From Nocardioides sp. (GTDB taxonomy: Bacteria > Actinomycetota > Actinomycetes > Propionibacteriales > Nocardioidaceae): 34,146 nt of DNA. Under the pieces are notes generated by a model that had not been told where the DNA came from, ran no database searches, and worked only from the letters and a program-made list of their open reading frames with translations. Below are positions 1 to 8,772 of the stretch, in pieces. Location of the stretch: the NCBI RefSeq assembly GCF_025965415.1, contig NZ_JAOPWY010000007.1, positions 1 to 34,146 on the forward strand, in the 5' to 3' direction. Position numbers and translations under genes: made by a program. Position 1 is the stretch's first letter. Each line of letters opens with the position of its first letter.

Positions 1-1563
1 TGGTGCCACGACTGGTCGGTGGTCGCCGCGCTCGACGAGGCTGAGAGGTCGCCCCGCTCCCCCGCTGCCGTCCTCTCCGCCAACGTGGTCGAGGTGTGCA
101 ACGGCCCGGCCCGGTCCGGGGGCGTACGACGCGGGCAGCGCCGCCGCGACGCCCAGGCCCGGTGCCCCGACCTGGTGGTGCTGCCGGCCAACCCCGACCG
201 CGACGCCCGTGCCTTCGAGCCGATCCTGGCGATCGTGGAGGACCTACGCCCCGGCGTGGCGGCACTGCGCCCCGGCCTGCTCGCCGTCCGGGCTCCCGGC
301 AGCTGGTACGGCACCGAGACCAAGGCCGCCGCGACGGCGTGCCAGGCGCTGGTCGAGGGTGGCGTGTGGGACGTCCGGGTCGGCATCGCCGACGACCTCT
401 TCACCGCCGAGCAGGCCGCCCGCACCGCTGACGTGCAGTCGTGGGTGGTCGTCCCGGACGGCGGGTCCGCGGCCTTCCTGCGCAGCCTGCCCGTGCACGT
501 GCTCCAGGACGACGGACGGCGCGGGCGCGACCTGGTCGGCCTGCTGCAGCGGCTCGGCCTGCGCACGCTGGGTGACCTCGCCGAGCTGCCGGGCGAGGCC
601 GTCGAGCACCGGCTCGGCACCTATGGCGCCGACGTCCACCGGCGGGCCCGCGGCGAGGACCGGACGCTTTTCGCAGCGCGCACCCCGCCGCCCGAGCTCG
701 AGGCGGACGTGGCCTTCGAGCCTCCCCTCGACTCCGTCGAGGCCATCACCTTCAGCGTGCGCACCACCGCCGAGCGGTTCGTCTCCCAGCTCGCGCACCA
801 CCAGCTGGTCGCCACCGGGGTGCGGGTCGAGGCGGAGTCCGAGGGCGTCGTGTGCTCGTCGCGCACCTGGCTGCACCCGCGCCACTTCTCTGGCCGCGAC
901 CTCGTCGACCGGGTGCACTGGCAGCTGCAGTCGGCAGGAGTCGGCGGCTCGCTGCGTGCTCGCAAGGAGTCCGGGACGGTGCGCGCCCCGATCGACCGGG
1001 TCAGGTTCGCGCCGGAGGTCGTCGAGCCCGCGGCCGCGCACGGGGAGGCGCTGTGGGGTGGCGCGAGCGACGACCTCGTCGAGCGGGGCGTGGCGCGCGT
1101 GCAGGGCATGGTCGGCTTCGACGCCGTACGACGTCCGGTGCTGCAGGGCGGTCGCAGCCCCTCGGCGAGGCAGGCGCTGGTGCCGTGGGGCGAGCGTGCG
1201 GTCGACCTGCGCCCGGTGGACCGGCCGTGGCCGGGCCGGGTGCCGGGGCCGGCACCGGTCCGGGTCTTCGCGACGCCCCCTGCGGCCGAGGTCGTGGACG
1301 ACGCGGGACGGGTCGTGAGCGTCACCGAGCGCGGCGTCGTCAGCGGCGAGCCCCGGCGCTTCCGGGTCGGCGGCGCCGTCGACGGGGAGAGGCTGCCCTG
1401 GCAGCCGGTGACCGCGTGGGCCGGGCCGTGGCCCACCGACGAGGACTGGTGGTCGGGCGGGGCCGGACCGAGCGCCCGCTTCCAGGTCGTCGGCGCGGAC
1501 GGCCGGGCCTGGCTCCTGCTGCGCGCCCCGGAGGGCTGGTCCCTGGAGGCCGGCTATGACTGA
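1..1563 (+). CDS. imuB: ImuB-like Y-family polymerase homologue (5' partial)
   Basis: Mutasome component that links the error-prone polymerase DnaE2 to the replication clamp after DNA damage. The reading frame is open from base 1 (W-C-H-D-W-S-V-V-A-A), which resembles the 'LWCPDWPVVAA' opening of mycobacterial ImuB, so only a few N-terminal residues lie outside the window. The internal GTG at 19 is probably not the start. The fingers/palm region and little-finger region (GLLQRLGLRTLGDLAELP, a helix-hairpin-helix-like segment near residues 178-200) are recognisable. The acidic SxDE catalytic motif of active DinB polymerases is not visible; the corresponding stretch reads LRPGLLAVRAPGSW. This fits the known non-catalytic role of ImuB. 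It ends 27 bases before dnaE2 and is almost certainly co-transcribed with it. An imuA'-type gene would be expected upstream, outside the window. Confidence 0.88.
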   Translation, partial: WCHDWSVVAALDEAERSPRSPAAVLSANVVEVCNGPARSGGVRRGQRRRDAQARCPDLVVLPANPDRDARAFEPILAIVEDLRPGVAALRPGLLAVRAPGSWYGTETKAAATACQALVEGGVWDVRVGIADDLFTAEQAARTADVQSWVVVPDGGSAAFLRSLPVHVLQDDGRRGRDLVGLLQRLGLRTLGDLAELPGEAVEHRLGTYGADVHRRARGEDRTLFAARTPPPELEADVAFEPPLDSVEAITFSVRTTAERFVSQLAHHQLVATGVRVEAESEGVVCSSRTWLHPRHFSGRDLVDRVHWQLQSAGVGGSLRARKESGTVRAPIDRVRFAPEVVEPAAAHGEALWGGASDDLVERGVARVQGMVGFDAVRRPVLQGGRSPSARQALVPWGERAVDLRPVDRPWPGRVPGPAPVRVFATPPAAEVVDDAGRVVSVTERGVVSGEPRRFRVGGAVDGERLPWQPVTAWAGPWPTDEDWWSGGAGPSARFQVVGADGRAWLLLRAPEGWSLEAGYD

Positions 1564-1590
1564 GGCGTCCCACGCGGCGGAGGCGCGCTG

Positions 1591-4500
1591 ATGGGCTGGA
1601 ACAACCCCGCCATGCACTGGAAGGAGCTCGAGCGCCGGCTCAGCGGCCTGCCGGGGGCCGACGACGCCCCGGTGTCGCGGCGCAAGCGCGCCGCCACCGA
1701 GCCCCGCTCGATCGAGCGTCCGGCGGCGGCCACGCCGTACGCCGAGCTGCACTGCCACAGCCACTTCAGCTTCCTCGACGGCGCCAGCTCGCCCGCCGAG
1801 CTCGTCGAGGAGGCCGTGCGGCTCGGCCTGCACGCGCTCGCGGTGACCGACCACGACGGCTTCTACGCAGCTCCGATGCTGGCCGAGGCCGCGGCGGCCT
1901 ACGACCTGCCGACTGTCTTCGGCGCCGAGCTGTCGCTCGGTCTCCCGGGGCCGCAGAACGGCGTGCCCGACCCCGAGGGCAGCCACCTGCTGGTCCTGGC
2001 GCGCGGTGTCGAGGGCTACCACCGGCTCGCGGCGGCGATCACCGACGCCCACCTGCGCGGTGACGAGAAGGGTCGCCCGGTCTACGACCTCGACGACCTG
2101 GGTGAGCGGGGCCGGGGCCACTGGGCGGTGCTGACGGGCTGCCGCAAGGGCGCCGTCCGGCAGGCGCTGGCCGGGGGCGGCGAAGCCGCTGCGGCCGAGG
2201 CCCTCGACCGGCTGACGTCTCTGTTCGGGCTCGAGCACGTCCTCGTCGAGCTCTCCCCGCGTCCCGGCGCCGACGCGACCAATGCCTCGCTCGCCCGGCT
2301 GGCCGCCGTCCACGGTCTCGACGTCGTCGCAGCGGGCAACGTCCACCACGCCACGCCGCACCGGCACCGCCTAGCCTCGGCGATGGCGGCCGTGCGCGCC
2401 CGGCGCAGCCTCGCCGAGCTCGACGGCTGGCTCGACCTGTCAGGCTCGGCCCACCTGCGCAGCGGCGCGGAGACGGCGGCCTCGCTGGCGGCGTACCCCG
2501 GTGCCGTCGCCCGCAGCGTCACCCTCGCCGACGAGCTGGCCTTCGACCTGCGCAAGGCCTCGCCCGCGCTCCCCAAGCGGCAGATCCCCGAGGGCCACAC
2601 CGCCGACTCATGGCTGCGGGTGCTCGCGGAGCGGGGCTTCGCCGAGAGGTACGCCGGGGTGCCCCACGAGCAGGAGGCGCGCGACCGGCTCGAGCACGAG
2701 CTGCGCATCGTCGCCGAGAAGGACTTCGCCGGCTACTTCGTCATCGTCCACGACATCGTCGCCTTCGCCCGCGAGCAGGGCATCCTCTGCCAGGGCCGCG
2801 GATCCGCCGCGAGCTCCGCGGTCTGCTACGCCCTCGGCATCACGGCCGTCGACGCCGTCTTCTACCGGCTGCCCTTCGAGCGGTTCATCTCCGCGCACCG
2901 CGACGAGGAGCCCGACATCGACGTCGACTTCGACTCCGACCGGCGCGAGGAGGTCATCCAGTGGGTCTACGACACCTACGGCCGCCGCAACGCCGCGCAG
3001 GTAGCCAATGTCATCACCTACCGGCCGCGGATGGCGGTGCGCGACGCCGCCAAGGCGCTCGGCTTCTCGCAGGGGCAGCAGGACGCCTGGTCCAAGGAGA
3101 TCGACGGCTGGCAGTCCGTGGTGGCCGGCGACGCGGGCGACCCGGCCGCCCACGACGTGCCGGCACCGGTGGTGGCGCTCGCCGAGGAGCTGATGGGCGC
3201 GCCCCGCCACCTCGGCATCCACTCCGGCGGGATGGTCCTCACCGAGCGACCGATCGGCGAGGTCTGCCCGATCGAGCGCGGCCGGATGGACAAGCGGACG
3301 GTGCTCCAGTGGGACAAGGACGCGTGCGAGTCGATGGGGCTGGTCAAGTTCGACCTGCTCGGGCTCGGCATGCTGGGCGCGCTCGACCACATGATGCGGC
3401 TGGTCGCCGACCACCTCGGCGAGCGGTGGGACCTCGCGACGATGCCCAAGGAGGAGCCCGCGGTCTACGACATGCTGTGCCGCGCCGACTCGATCGGGGT
3501 GTTCCAGGTCGAGAGCCGCGCCCAGATCGGCACGCTGCCGCGGCTGCGCCCGCGCGAGTTCTACGACCTCGCCATCGAGATCGCGCTGATCCGCCCCGGA
3601 CCCATCCAGGGCGGGGCCGTGCACCCCTACGTCCGCCGCGCCACCGGCAAGGAACCCGTCACCTACGACCACCCCGAGCTGGTGCCGGTGCTCGAGCGCA
3701 CCAAGGGCGTGCCGCTGTTCCAGGAGCAGCTGATGGCGATGGCCGTCACGCTGGGTGACTGCAGCCGCGACGACGCCGACCTGCTGCGCCGTGCGATGGG
3801 GTCCAAGCGCGGGGTGGAGCGCATCGAGTCGGTGAAGCAGAAGCTCTACGCCGGCATGGCGCGGCGCGGCATCACCGGCGACCTGGCGGACTCGATCTAC
3901 GTCAAGATCCTGTCCTTCGCCAACTTCGGCTTCGCCGAGTCGCACGCCCTGTCCTTCGCGCTGCTGGTCTACGCCTCGTCCTGGTTCAAGCTGCACTACC
4001 CGGCGGCGTTCCTGGCCGGGCTGTTGCGCAACCAGCCGATGGGGTTCTACTCCCCCCAGTCGCTGGTCGGCGACGCCCGGCGCCACGGCGTCGACGTACG
4101 CCGTCCCGACGTCACCCGCTCCGCGGCGCAGGCCGACCTCGAGGCCGTCGGGGACGCCCCGGTCGCCGCCACCGGCCTCGACACGTGCTGCCAGCCCCGG
4201 TTCGCCCGCGCCGAGTGGGTGCCGGGCACGCCCGACCCGGTCCCTGCCCACCGCCGCGACGGCGCGCTCGCCGTCCGGCTCGGGCTCGACTCGGTGCGCG
4301 GCATCGGGCTCGAGGTGGCGCGCCGGATCGTGGCCGCCCGCGACGAGGCGCCCTTCACCGGCGTCACCGACCTGTCGCGCCGCGCCGGCCTGACCACCGC
4401 CCAGCTCGAGTCGCTGGCCACCGCCGGCGCCTTCGACGGCTGGGGGCTCGACCGTCGCGAGGCCCTGTGGGCGGCCGGCTTCGCCGAGGGCGCCGACCAC

Positions 4501-4986
4501 CTGCCCGGCACCACGCCTGCCCCTGCGGCGCCCACCCTTCCCGGCATGAGCGAGCCCGAGATCACCCTGGCCGACCTGTGGGCCACGGGCGTCTCACCGG
4601 AGCGACACCCCGTCGAGCACCTGCGCGACGACCTGCGCCGCGCAGGCGTCCGCTCGATCGCCGAGCTCGCCACCGCCGAGGCGGGTCGCCGCGTCCACGT
4701 CGGGGGGCTGGTCACCCACCGCCAGCGCCCCGGCACCGCCATGGGTGTCACCTTCCTCAACCTCGAGGACGAGACGGGCATGCTCAACGTCGTCTGCTCC
4801 ATCGGGGTGATGAAGGCCCACCGGCAGGCCGCACGCAACCGCGTCGCCGTGGTGGTCCGCGGGCGCCTCGAGCGCAACGAGGGCGTCACCAACCTCATCG
4901 CCGACCGGGTCGAGGCCATCGACGTCGTCGTGCCGGGAGCCGGGGCGGTGCTGCAGGCGCGGGCGTCGTCGCGCGACTTCCGGTGA
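1591..4986 (+). CDS. dnaE2: Error-prone DNA polymerase III alpha subunit DnaE2
   Basis: C-family replicative-type polymerase used for translesion synthesis and induced mutagenesis together with ImuB. The protein is 1131 residues, within the usual DnaE2 range and shorter than typical DnaE1. The N-terminal PHP domain begins AELHCHSHFSFLDGAS near residue 51. The polymerase core carries the RGSAASSAVCYALGI motif near residue 400 and the metal-binding PDIDVDFD motif near 440, followed by PGPIQGGAVHPY and GFAESHALSFALLVYASSW. Helix-hairpin-helix and OB-fold segments (GGLVTHRQRPGTAMG) close the protein. A GGAGG sequence about 10 bases before the ATG supports the start. The gap to imuB is 27 bases, so the two form an operon. 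The SOS or PafBC control element would lie upstream of the window. Confidence 0.95.
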   Translation: MGWNNPAMHWKELERRLSGLPGADDAPVSRRKRAATEPRSIERPAAATPYAELHCHSHFSFLDGASSPAELVEEAVRLGLHALAVTDHDGFYAAPMLAEAAAAYDLPTVFGAELSLGLPGPQNGVPDPEGSHLLVLARGVEGYHRLAAAITDAHLRGDEKGRPVYDLDDLGERGRGHWAVLTGCRKGAVRQALAGGGEAAAAEALDRLTSLFGLEHVLVELSPRPGADATNASLARLAAVHGLDVVAAGNVHHATPHRHRLASAMAAVRARRSLAELDGWLDLSGSAHLRSGAETAASLAAYPGAVARSVTLADELAFDLRKASPALPKRQIPEGHTADSWLRVLAERGFAERYAGVPHEQEARDRLEHELRIVAEKDFAGYFVIVHDIVAFAREQGILCQGRGSAASSAVCYALGITAVDAVFYRLPFERFISAHRDEEPDIDVDFDSDRREEVIQWVYDTYGRRNAAQVANVITYRPRMAVRDAAKALGFSQGQQDAWSKEIDGWQSVVAGDAGDPAAHDVPAPVVALAEELMGAPRHLGIHSGGMVLTERPIGEVCPIERGRMDKRTVLQWDKDACESMGLVKFDLLGLGMLGALDHMMRLVADHLGERWDLATMPKEEPAVYDMLCRADSIGVFQVESRAQIGTLPRLRPREFYDLAIEIALIRPGPIQGGAVHPYVRRATGKEPVTYDHPELVPVLERTKGVPLFQEQLMAMAVTLGDCSRDDADLLRRAMGSKRGVERIESVKQKLYAGMARRGITGDLADSIYVKILSFANFGFAESHALSFALLVYASSWFKLHYPAAFLAGLLRNQPMGFYSPQSLVGDARRHGVDVRRPDVTRSAAQADLEAVGDAPVAATGLDTCCQPRFARAEWVPGTPDPVPAHRRDGALAVRLGLDSVRGIGLEVARRIVAARDEAPFTGVTDLSRRAGLTTAQLESLATAGAFDGWGLDRREALWAAGFAEGADHLPGTTPAPAAPTLPGMSEPEITLADLWATGVSPERHPVEHLRDDLRRAGVRSIAELATAEAGRRVHVGGLVTHRQRPGTAMGVTFLNLEDETGMLNVVCSIGVMKAHRQAARNRVAVVVRGRLERNEGVTNLIADRVEAIDVVVPGAGAVLQARASSRDFR

Positions 4987-5000
4987 CGGGCGGCAGCCGC

Positions 5001-5780
5001 TCAGTCCGTGGTCCGCGCCCGCTGCCCCGGCTCGAGGCGCTCCGCCAGCCCCCGGGTGACCCCGTCGAGCACCGCCGGGGCGGCATCGTCGATCCCCCAC
5101 GCGCTCGACAGCGCCTCCCGGACCTCCGACAGGTCCACCGCGGGGTTCTCGCCGCGGACGGTGCCGACCGAGGCCGGGTCGAAGGGCAGGTCGAGGTGGC
5201 GGTGGACGTCGGCCAGCACGTCCTGCAGCCGGGCGCGGTCGTCCACCACGACCAGCGAGCTGAAGAGCCAGGCGTCCTTCACCACCCGCTGGGCGGTGCC
5301 GACGAGCTTGACGACGCCCCGGGCGTTCACGCTGTGGGCGCCCGGGCAGTACTCCCCCGGCACCGCGCCCAGCCGGGCCTGCACCCCGATGGTGCGCAGT
5401 GCCTCGACCATCAGCTCCCCGAAGGTGACGAACCGGTGGTCCATCGCGCCCACCGCCTGGGGCTCGTGCCGCACGACGTCGAGCACCAGGGCGTTCTCGG
5501 TGTAGGCCACCACCCGACCGCCGACGGCCCGCACCGCCGTGTCGAAGCCGGCGTCCTCGGCGGCGCGAACGGCGTCGGCGAACCCCGGCAGTCGCGTGTC
5601 ACGCCGCCCGAAGACCACCACCGGAGCGACGGGCGCATAGAGGTGGAACGCCTGCCTGATCGCGCCCTCCGAGGCACGCCGGAGCAGCGCGTGGGCCACG
5701 GCCAGCTCTCCCGACTCACCGGAGACGACCGGACCCAGGAGGACCGGGTCCCAGGGGTCGCTCGGCCCGCTCGTGCTCAT
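5001..5780 (-). CDS. Lipoate-protein ligase A family protein
   Basis: Member of the biotin/lipoate protein ligase fold, which transfers lipoate or octanoate to a lysine of lipoyl domains in 2-oxoacid dehydrogenases or GcvH. The 259-residue protein has the family's [19 protein letters not shown] segment (residues 84-102, corresponding to the RxxGGGxVxH region) and [16 protein letters not shown] (150-165), in which K158 aligns with the conserved catalytic lysine. The His of the RxxGGGxVxH motif is replaced here (VVAY), so substrate preference is uncertain. The ATG at 5780 was chosen because the extra upstream residues are low-complexity Arg/Gly/Pro and do not look like protein. It converges with dnaE2 (14 bases between stops) and diverges from selO. 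A specialised ligase of unknown target is equally possible. Confidence 0.82.
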   Translation of the reverse strand: MSTSGPSDPWDPVLLGPVVSGESGELAVAHALLRRASEGAIRQAFHLYAPVAPVVVFGRRDTRLPGFADAVRAAEDAGFDTAVRAVGGRVVAYTENALVLDVVRHEPQAVGAMDHRFVTFGELMVEALRTIGVQARLGAVPGEYCPGAHSVNARGVVKLVGTAQRVVKDAWLFSSLVVVDDRARLQDVLADVHRHLDLPFDPASVGTVRGENPAVDLSEVREALSSAWGIDDAAPAVLDGVTRGLAERLEPGQRARTTD

Positions 5781-5847
5781 GGACCCATGCTCCCCCACGA
5801 GGCCCGGCGGCGGCGGTCGCCGAGCGGGGCCGTCGCCGACCGCCACG

Positions 5848-5853
5848 TATCGT
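5848..5853 (+). promoter_or_regulatory. Putative leaderless -10 box of selO
   Basis: TATCGT followed by exactly 7 bases and the GTG start of selO at 5861. This is the spacing expected when transcription begins at the first base of the start codon. No Shine-Dalgarno sequence precedes the GTG. Confidence 0.5.
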
Positions 5854-5860
5854 CGACGGG

Positions 5861-7321
5861 GTGACCCCAGGAACGGCGACCGTCGCCCTCGACCACCGCT
5901 TCGCACGTGAGCTGCCCGAGCTGGCCGTGCCGTGGCAGGGCGAGGAGGCGCCCCAGCCGCGCCTGCTGGTCCTCAACGAACCACTCGCCCACGACCTCGG
6001 CCTCGACCCCGCGTGGCTCACCACCCCTGAAGGCCTCGGTCTGCTGACCGGCACGCGCCCGCCGGAGGGCGCGACGCCGGTGGCCCAGGCCTACGCCGGT
6101 CACCAGTTCGGCGGCTACTCGCCGCAGCTCGGGGACGGGCGCGCGCTGCTGCTCGGCGAGCTGGTCGACGGCTCTGGCCGGCCGAGGGACCTCCACCTCA
6201 AGGGCTCGGGTCGCACCCCGTTCTCCCGGGGCGGTGACGGCTTCGCCGTGGTCGGTCCGATGCTCCGCGAGCACGTCATCAGCGAGGCCATGCACGCGCT
6301 CGGCATCCCCACGACCCGCTCGCTCGCCGTCGTCGCGACCGGGCGCGGCGTACGTCGCGAGTCCGTGCAGCCCGGCGCGGTGCTGGCCCGCGTGGCCGCC
6401 AGCCACCTGCGGGTCGGCTCCTTCCAGTTCGTCCGGGCGACCGGCGACGACGGGCTCCTGCGGCGCCTCGCCGACCACGCGATCTCCCGCCACCACCCCG
6501 GGGCCGCGGAGGCCGACCACCCCCACCTCGCCCTCTTCGAGGCGGTGGTGGCCGCCCAAGCCGCGCTGGTCGCGCAGTGGATGCTGGTCGGCTTCGTCCA
6601 CGGCGTGATGAACACCGACAACATGACCATCTCGGGCGAGACCATCGACTACGGCCCGTGCGCCTTCATCGACGCCTTCGACCCCGCCACGGTGTTCAGC
6701 TCGATCGACGCCGACGGGCGCTACTCCTACGGCAACCAGCCGCTCGCCGCCGAGTGGAACCTGGCGCGCCTCGCCGAGGCGATGCTGCCGCTCCTGGCCG
6801 ACGATGAGGAGACCGCGGTCGCGGTGGCCACGGAAGCGCTGCAGGAGTTCCGCGGGCACTACTCGGCCGCCTGGTCGTCGGGCATGCGCGCCAAGATCGG
6901 CCTGTCCGGCAGCGCCGGCGATGACGCGGCCTCGCAGCTCGTGCGGGACCTGGTCGCCCTCGTGCAGGCCGACCACGTCGACCACACGTCGTTCTTCCGG
7001 AGCCTGTCCACCGCGGCGCGCGGTGACGCCGAGCCGGCGCGACGCCTCTTCCTCGACCTCGCAGGCTTCGACGCGTGGACCCGCCGCTGGCTCGCGCTCG
7101 CCCCCGACGCCGACGCGATGGACCGGGTCAATCCGGTCTACGTCCCGCGCAACCACCTCGTCGAGGAGGCCCTGACCGCGGCCACCGACGGAGACCTCGA
7201 CCCCCTCGCGCGGCTCATGGACGCACTCGCCGAGCCGTACGACGCACGTCCCGGGCTGGAGCGCTACGCAGTCCCTGCACCCGACTCCTTCGGTCGCTAC
7301 CAGACCTTCTGCGGCACCTAG
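5861..7321 (+). CDS. selO: Protein adenylyltransferase SelO (YdiU/UPF0061 family)
   Basis: Pseudokinase-fold enzyme. Characterised SelO proteins transfer AMP from ATP to Ser/Thr/Tyr of target proteins and help in redox stress. The 486-residue protein carries the family hallmarks [19 protein letters not shown] (residues 77-95), [15 protein letters not shown] (113-127, with K114 as the likely nucleotide-binding lysine), [15 protein letters not shown] (141-155) and [19 protein letters not shown], which holds the metal-binding Asn and Asp. The usual PYSRRGDGRA is [10 protein letters not shown] here, a small departure next to the active site. The last residues are F-C-G-T: one cysteine (C484) sits where many homologues have a C-terminal Cys pair or selenocysteine. 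It starts with GTG, apparently on a leaderless mRNA. Confidence 0.93.
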   Translation: MTPGTATVALDHRFARELPELAVPWQGEEAPQPRLLVLNEPLAHDLGLDPAWLTTPEGLGLLTGTRPPEGATPVAQAYAGHQFGGYSPQLGDGRALLLGELVDGSGRPRDLHLKGSGRTPFSRGGDGFAVVGPMLREHVISEAMHALGIPTTRSLAVVATGRGVRRESVQPGAVLARVAASHLRVGSFQFVRATGDDGLLRRLADHAISRHHPGAAEADHPHLALFEAVVAAQAALVAQWMLVGFVHGVMNTDNMTISGETIDYGPCAFIDAFDPATVFSSIDADGRYSYGNQPLAAEWNLARLAEAMLPLLADDEETAVAVATEALQEFRGHYSAAWSSGMRAKIGLSGSAGDDAASQLVRDLVALVQADHVDHTSFFRSLSTAARGDAEPARRLFLDLAGFDAWTRRWLALAPDADAMDRVNPVYVPRNHLVEEALTAATDGDLDPLARLMDALAEPYDARPGLERYAVPAPDSFGRYQTFCGT

Positions 7322-7327
7322 GTCGGC

Positions 7328-8044
7328 TCAGCCCGTGACGCCGAACCGCTCGACGCGGATGGCTTCGGGGCCGAGACCCGACTCCAGGAGGAGGGTCTCC
7401 GCGAGCTCGGCGAAACGGGCCGAGCCGCAGACATAGGCCAGCTCGGCGCCGACGAGCAACGGGGCGAGCTCCGCCCGGTGCGGGGGGGCAGGCGGACGGT
7501 CGCCCGTCGCATGGCGGGTGTAGGCGATCGTGGCGCCCGCCTGTGCGAGCTCGTCGGCGTACGGCAGCTCGCCGGGGCTGCGCCCGACGGCCAGCACGCG
7601 GAGCAGGTCGGTTCGGCCGAGGTGCCGCGCGGCACGGGTCATGGCGACCGCGGGGACGACGCCGGTCCCGCCCACCAGGCACAGCGCCGGGGTGAAGGTG
7701 TCCCACCTGAACCAGCGCCCGATCGGGCCGCGCAGCTCGAGGACGTCGCCGACCTCGGCCACGTCGGCGAGGAACTCCGAGACCTCCCCGCCGGGGAGCC
7801 TCTCGACGAGGAACTCCACGAGCGGGTCGCTGTCGTCGGAGGCGACGGAGTAGGACCGTTGAGCGGTGTAGTCGTCCGGAGCGCGCAACCGGATGAGGTA
7901 GTGCTGACCGGGCCAGTGGCGCTGCCGGTCCTCGACGTGCATCCGGAGCCGGACGAGGTGCGGTGCGGGGAAGTCCTTGGTGATGATGCGTCCGGTCGTC
8001 CACGCCGTCGCGCCCGGCGCCACCGCCGCCAGGGGATCGTCCAT
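7328..8044 (-). CDS. FAD/NAD(P)H oxidoreductase (ferredoxin-reductase family)
   Basis: Flavin-dependent electron carrier of the ferredoxin-NADP reductase superfamily. The 238 residues contain the FAD-binding motif R-S-Y-S (63-66) after the GQHYLIRL strand, the NAD(P)-binding GGTGVVP (125-131) and the C-terminal YVCGSARF segment near 210. There is no iron-sulfur domain. It starts 2 bases after the sulfite-oxidase-like gene ends, so the pair is one operon. The likely role is to move electrons between NAD(P)H and the molybdoenzyme or its partner. That coupling is inferred from gene order. The ATG at 8044 was chosen because it abuts the upstream stop; longer readings run through the neighbouring gene. 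Confidence 0.85.
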   Translation of the reverse strand: MDDPLAAVAPGATAWTTGRIITKDFPAPHLVRLRMHVEDRQRHWPGQHYLIRLRAPDDYTAQRSYSVASDDSDPLVEFLVERLPGGEVSEFLADVAEVGDVLELRGPIGRWFRWDTFTPALCLVGGTGVVPAVAMTRAARHLGRTDLLRVLAVGRSPGELPYADELAQAGATIAYTRHATGDRPPAPPHRAELAPLLVGAELAYVCGSARFAELAETLLLESGLGPEAIRVERFGVTG

Positions 8045-8046
8045 GC

Positions 8047-8658
8047 TCACGGGTCGCCCTCGTAGCGCTGCTCGAGCCACGGGTCCCCGCGGTCGTGGTA
8101 GCCGTTTCGCTCCCAGAACCCGGGGCTGTCCTCGGCCGTGAGCTCGAGCCGGCTGATCCACTTCGCGGACTTCCAGAAGTAGAGGTGCGGGACCAGCAGC
8201 CGCACGGGTCCACCGTGCTCGGCCGTCAGCGGGCGCCCGTCGTACTCCCACACGACCCACGCCTTGCCTCCGGTGACGTCCGCCAGAGGAAGGTTGGTCG
8301 TGTAGCCGGTCGAGGAGTGGGCCATCACGAAGCCCGCCTCCGCCTGCGGCGCGGCAGCCGCGAGCAGGCTGTCGACCGAGACGCCGGCGAACACCACGTC
8401 GAACTTCGACCAGGTCGTGACGCAGTGGATGTCTCCGCTGTACGACGACCTGGGCAGCTGCTGCACCTCGTCCCACGTCCAGGTCGTCGGCCGGTCCACG
8501 AGACCGTCGACACGCAAGGTCCACGACTCGCGGTCGATCCGCGGCGTGACCTCGGCCGTCAGCACCGGCCAGCTGCCGCCCACGTCGTACTGCCCGGGAG
8601 GCAGCCGGCCCGCGGGGCCGTCCGGTCGGCGTCGGAAGAATCCTCGGGTCGCAGGCAT
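8047..8658 (-). CDS. Cytosolic sulfite-oxidase-like molybdopterin oxidoreductase
   Basis: Member of the sulfite oxidase / MsrP (YedY) molybdenum-cofactor superfamily, which performs oxygen-atom transfer. The 203 residues hold SGDIHCVTTWSKFDVVFAGV, where C79 is the expected Mo ligand, and GGPVRLLVPHLYFWKSAKWI, a conserved cofactor-contact segment. No Tat or Sec signal is present, unlike periplasmic MsrP, so the enzyme should be cytosolic. The ATG at 8658 follows AGGAGG with 6-base spacing and is preferred over the ATG at 8706. A TAGTCT -10 candidate on the minus strand (8707-8712) gives a leader of about 42 bases. The adjacent flavin reductase is its likely electron partner. The substrate is unknown; sulfite, a sulfoxide or an N-oxide are possible. 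Confidence 0.88.
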   Translation of the reverse strand: MPATRGFFRRRPDGPAGRLPPGQYDVGGSWPVLTAEVTPRIDRESWTLRVDGLVDRPTTWTWDEVQQLPRSSYSGDIHCVTTWSKFDVVFAGVSVDSLLAAAAPQAEAGFVMAHSSTGYTTNLPLADVTGGKAWVVWEYDGRPLTAEHGGPVRLLVPHLYFWKSAKWISRLELTAEDSPGFWERNGYHDRGDPWLEQRYEGDP

Positions 8659-8772
8659 GCGGCGCCTCCTCGGGGACGGGTCAGGTCGGAGGTCGTGCTG
8701 CCCCACAGACTACGTGGGACCACGGCGTGAGCACGCGGGCGGACGCGCCGCCGTCACCCACTGACCCGCTGC

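Noticed and set aside
244..2367. Long minus-strand reading frame of about 700 codons opposite imuB/dnaE2
   Set aside because: Its protein is a low-complexity Arg/Gly/Ala/Val mix with no family motif. It mirrors the codon structure of the real genes, as is usual in DNA of this GC content.
8703..8719. Palindrome CCCAC-N7-GTGGG upstream of the sulfite-oxidase-like gene
   Set aside because: It may be an operator since it spans the candidate -10, but it is a single short dyad in GC-rich DNA and I could not raise it above background.
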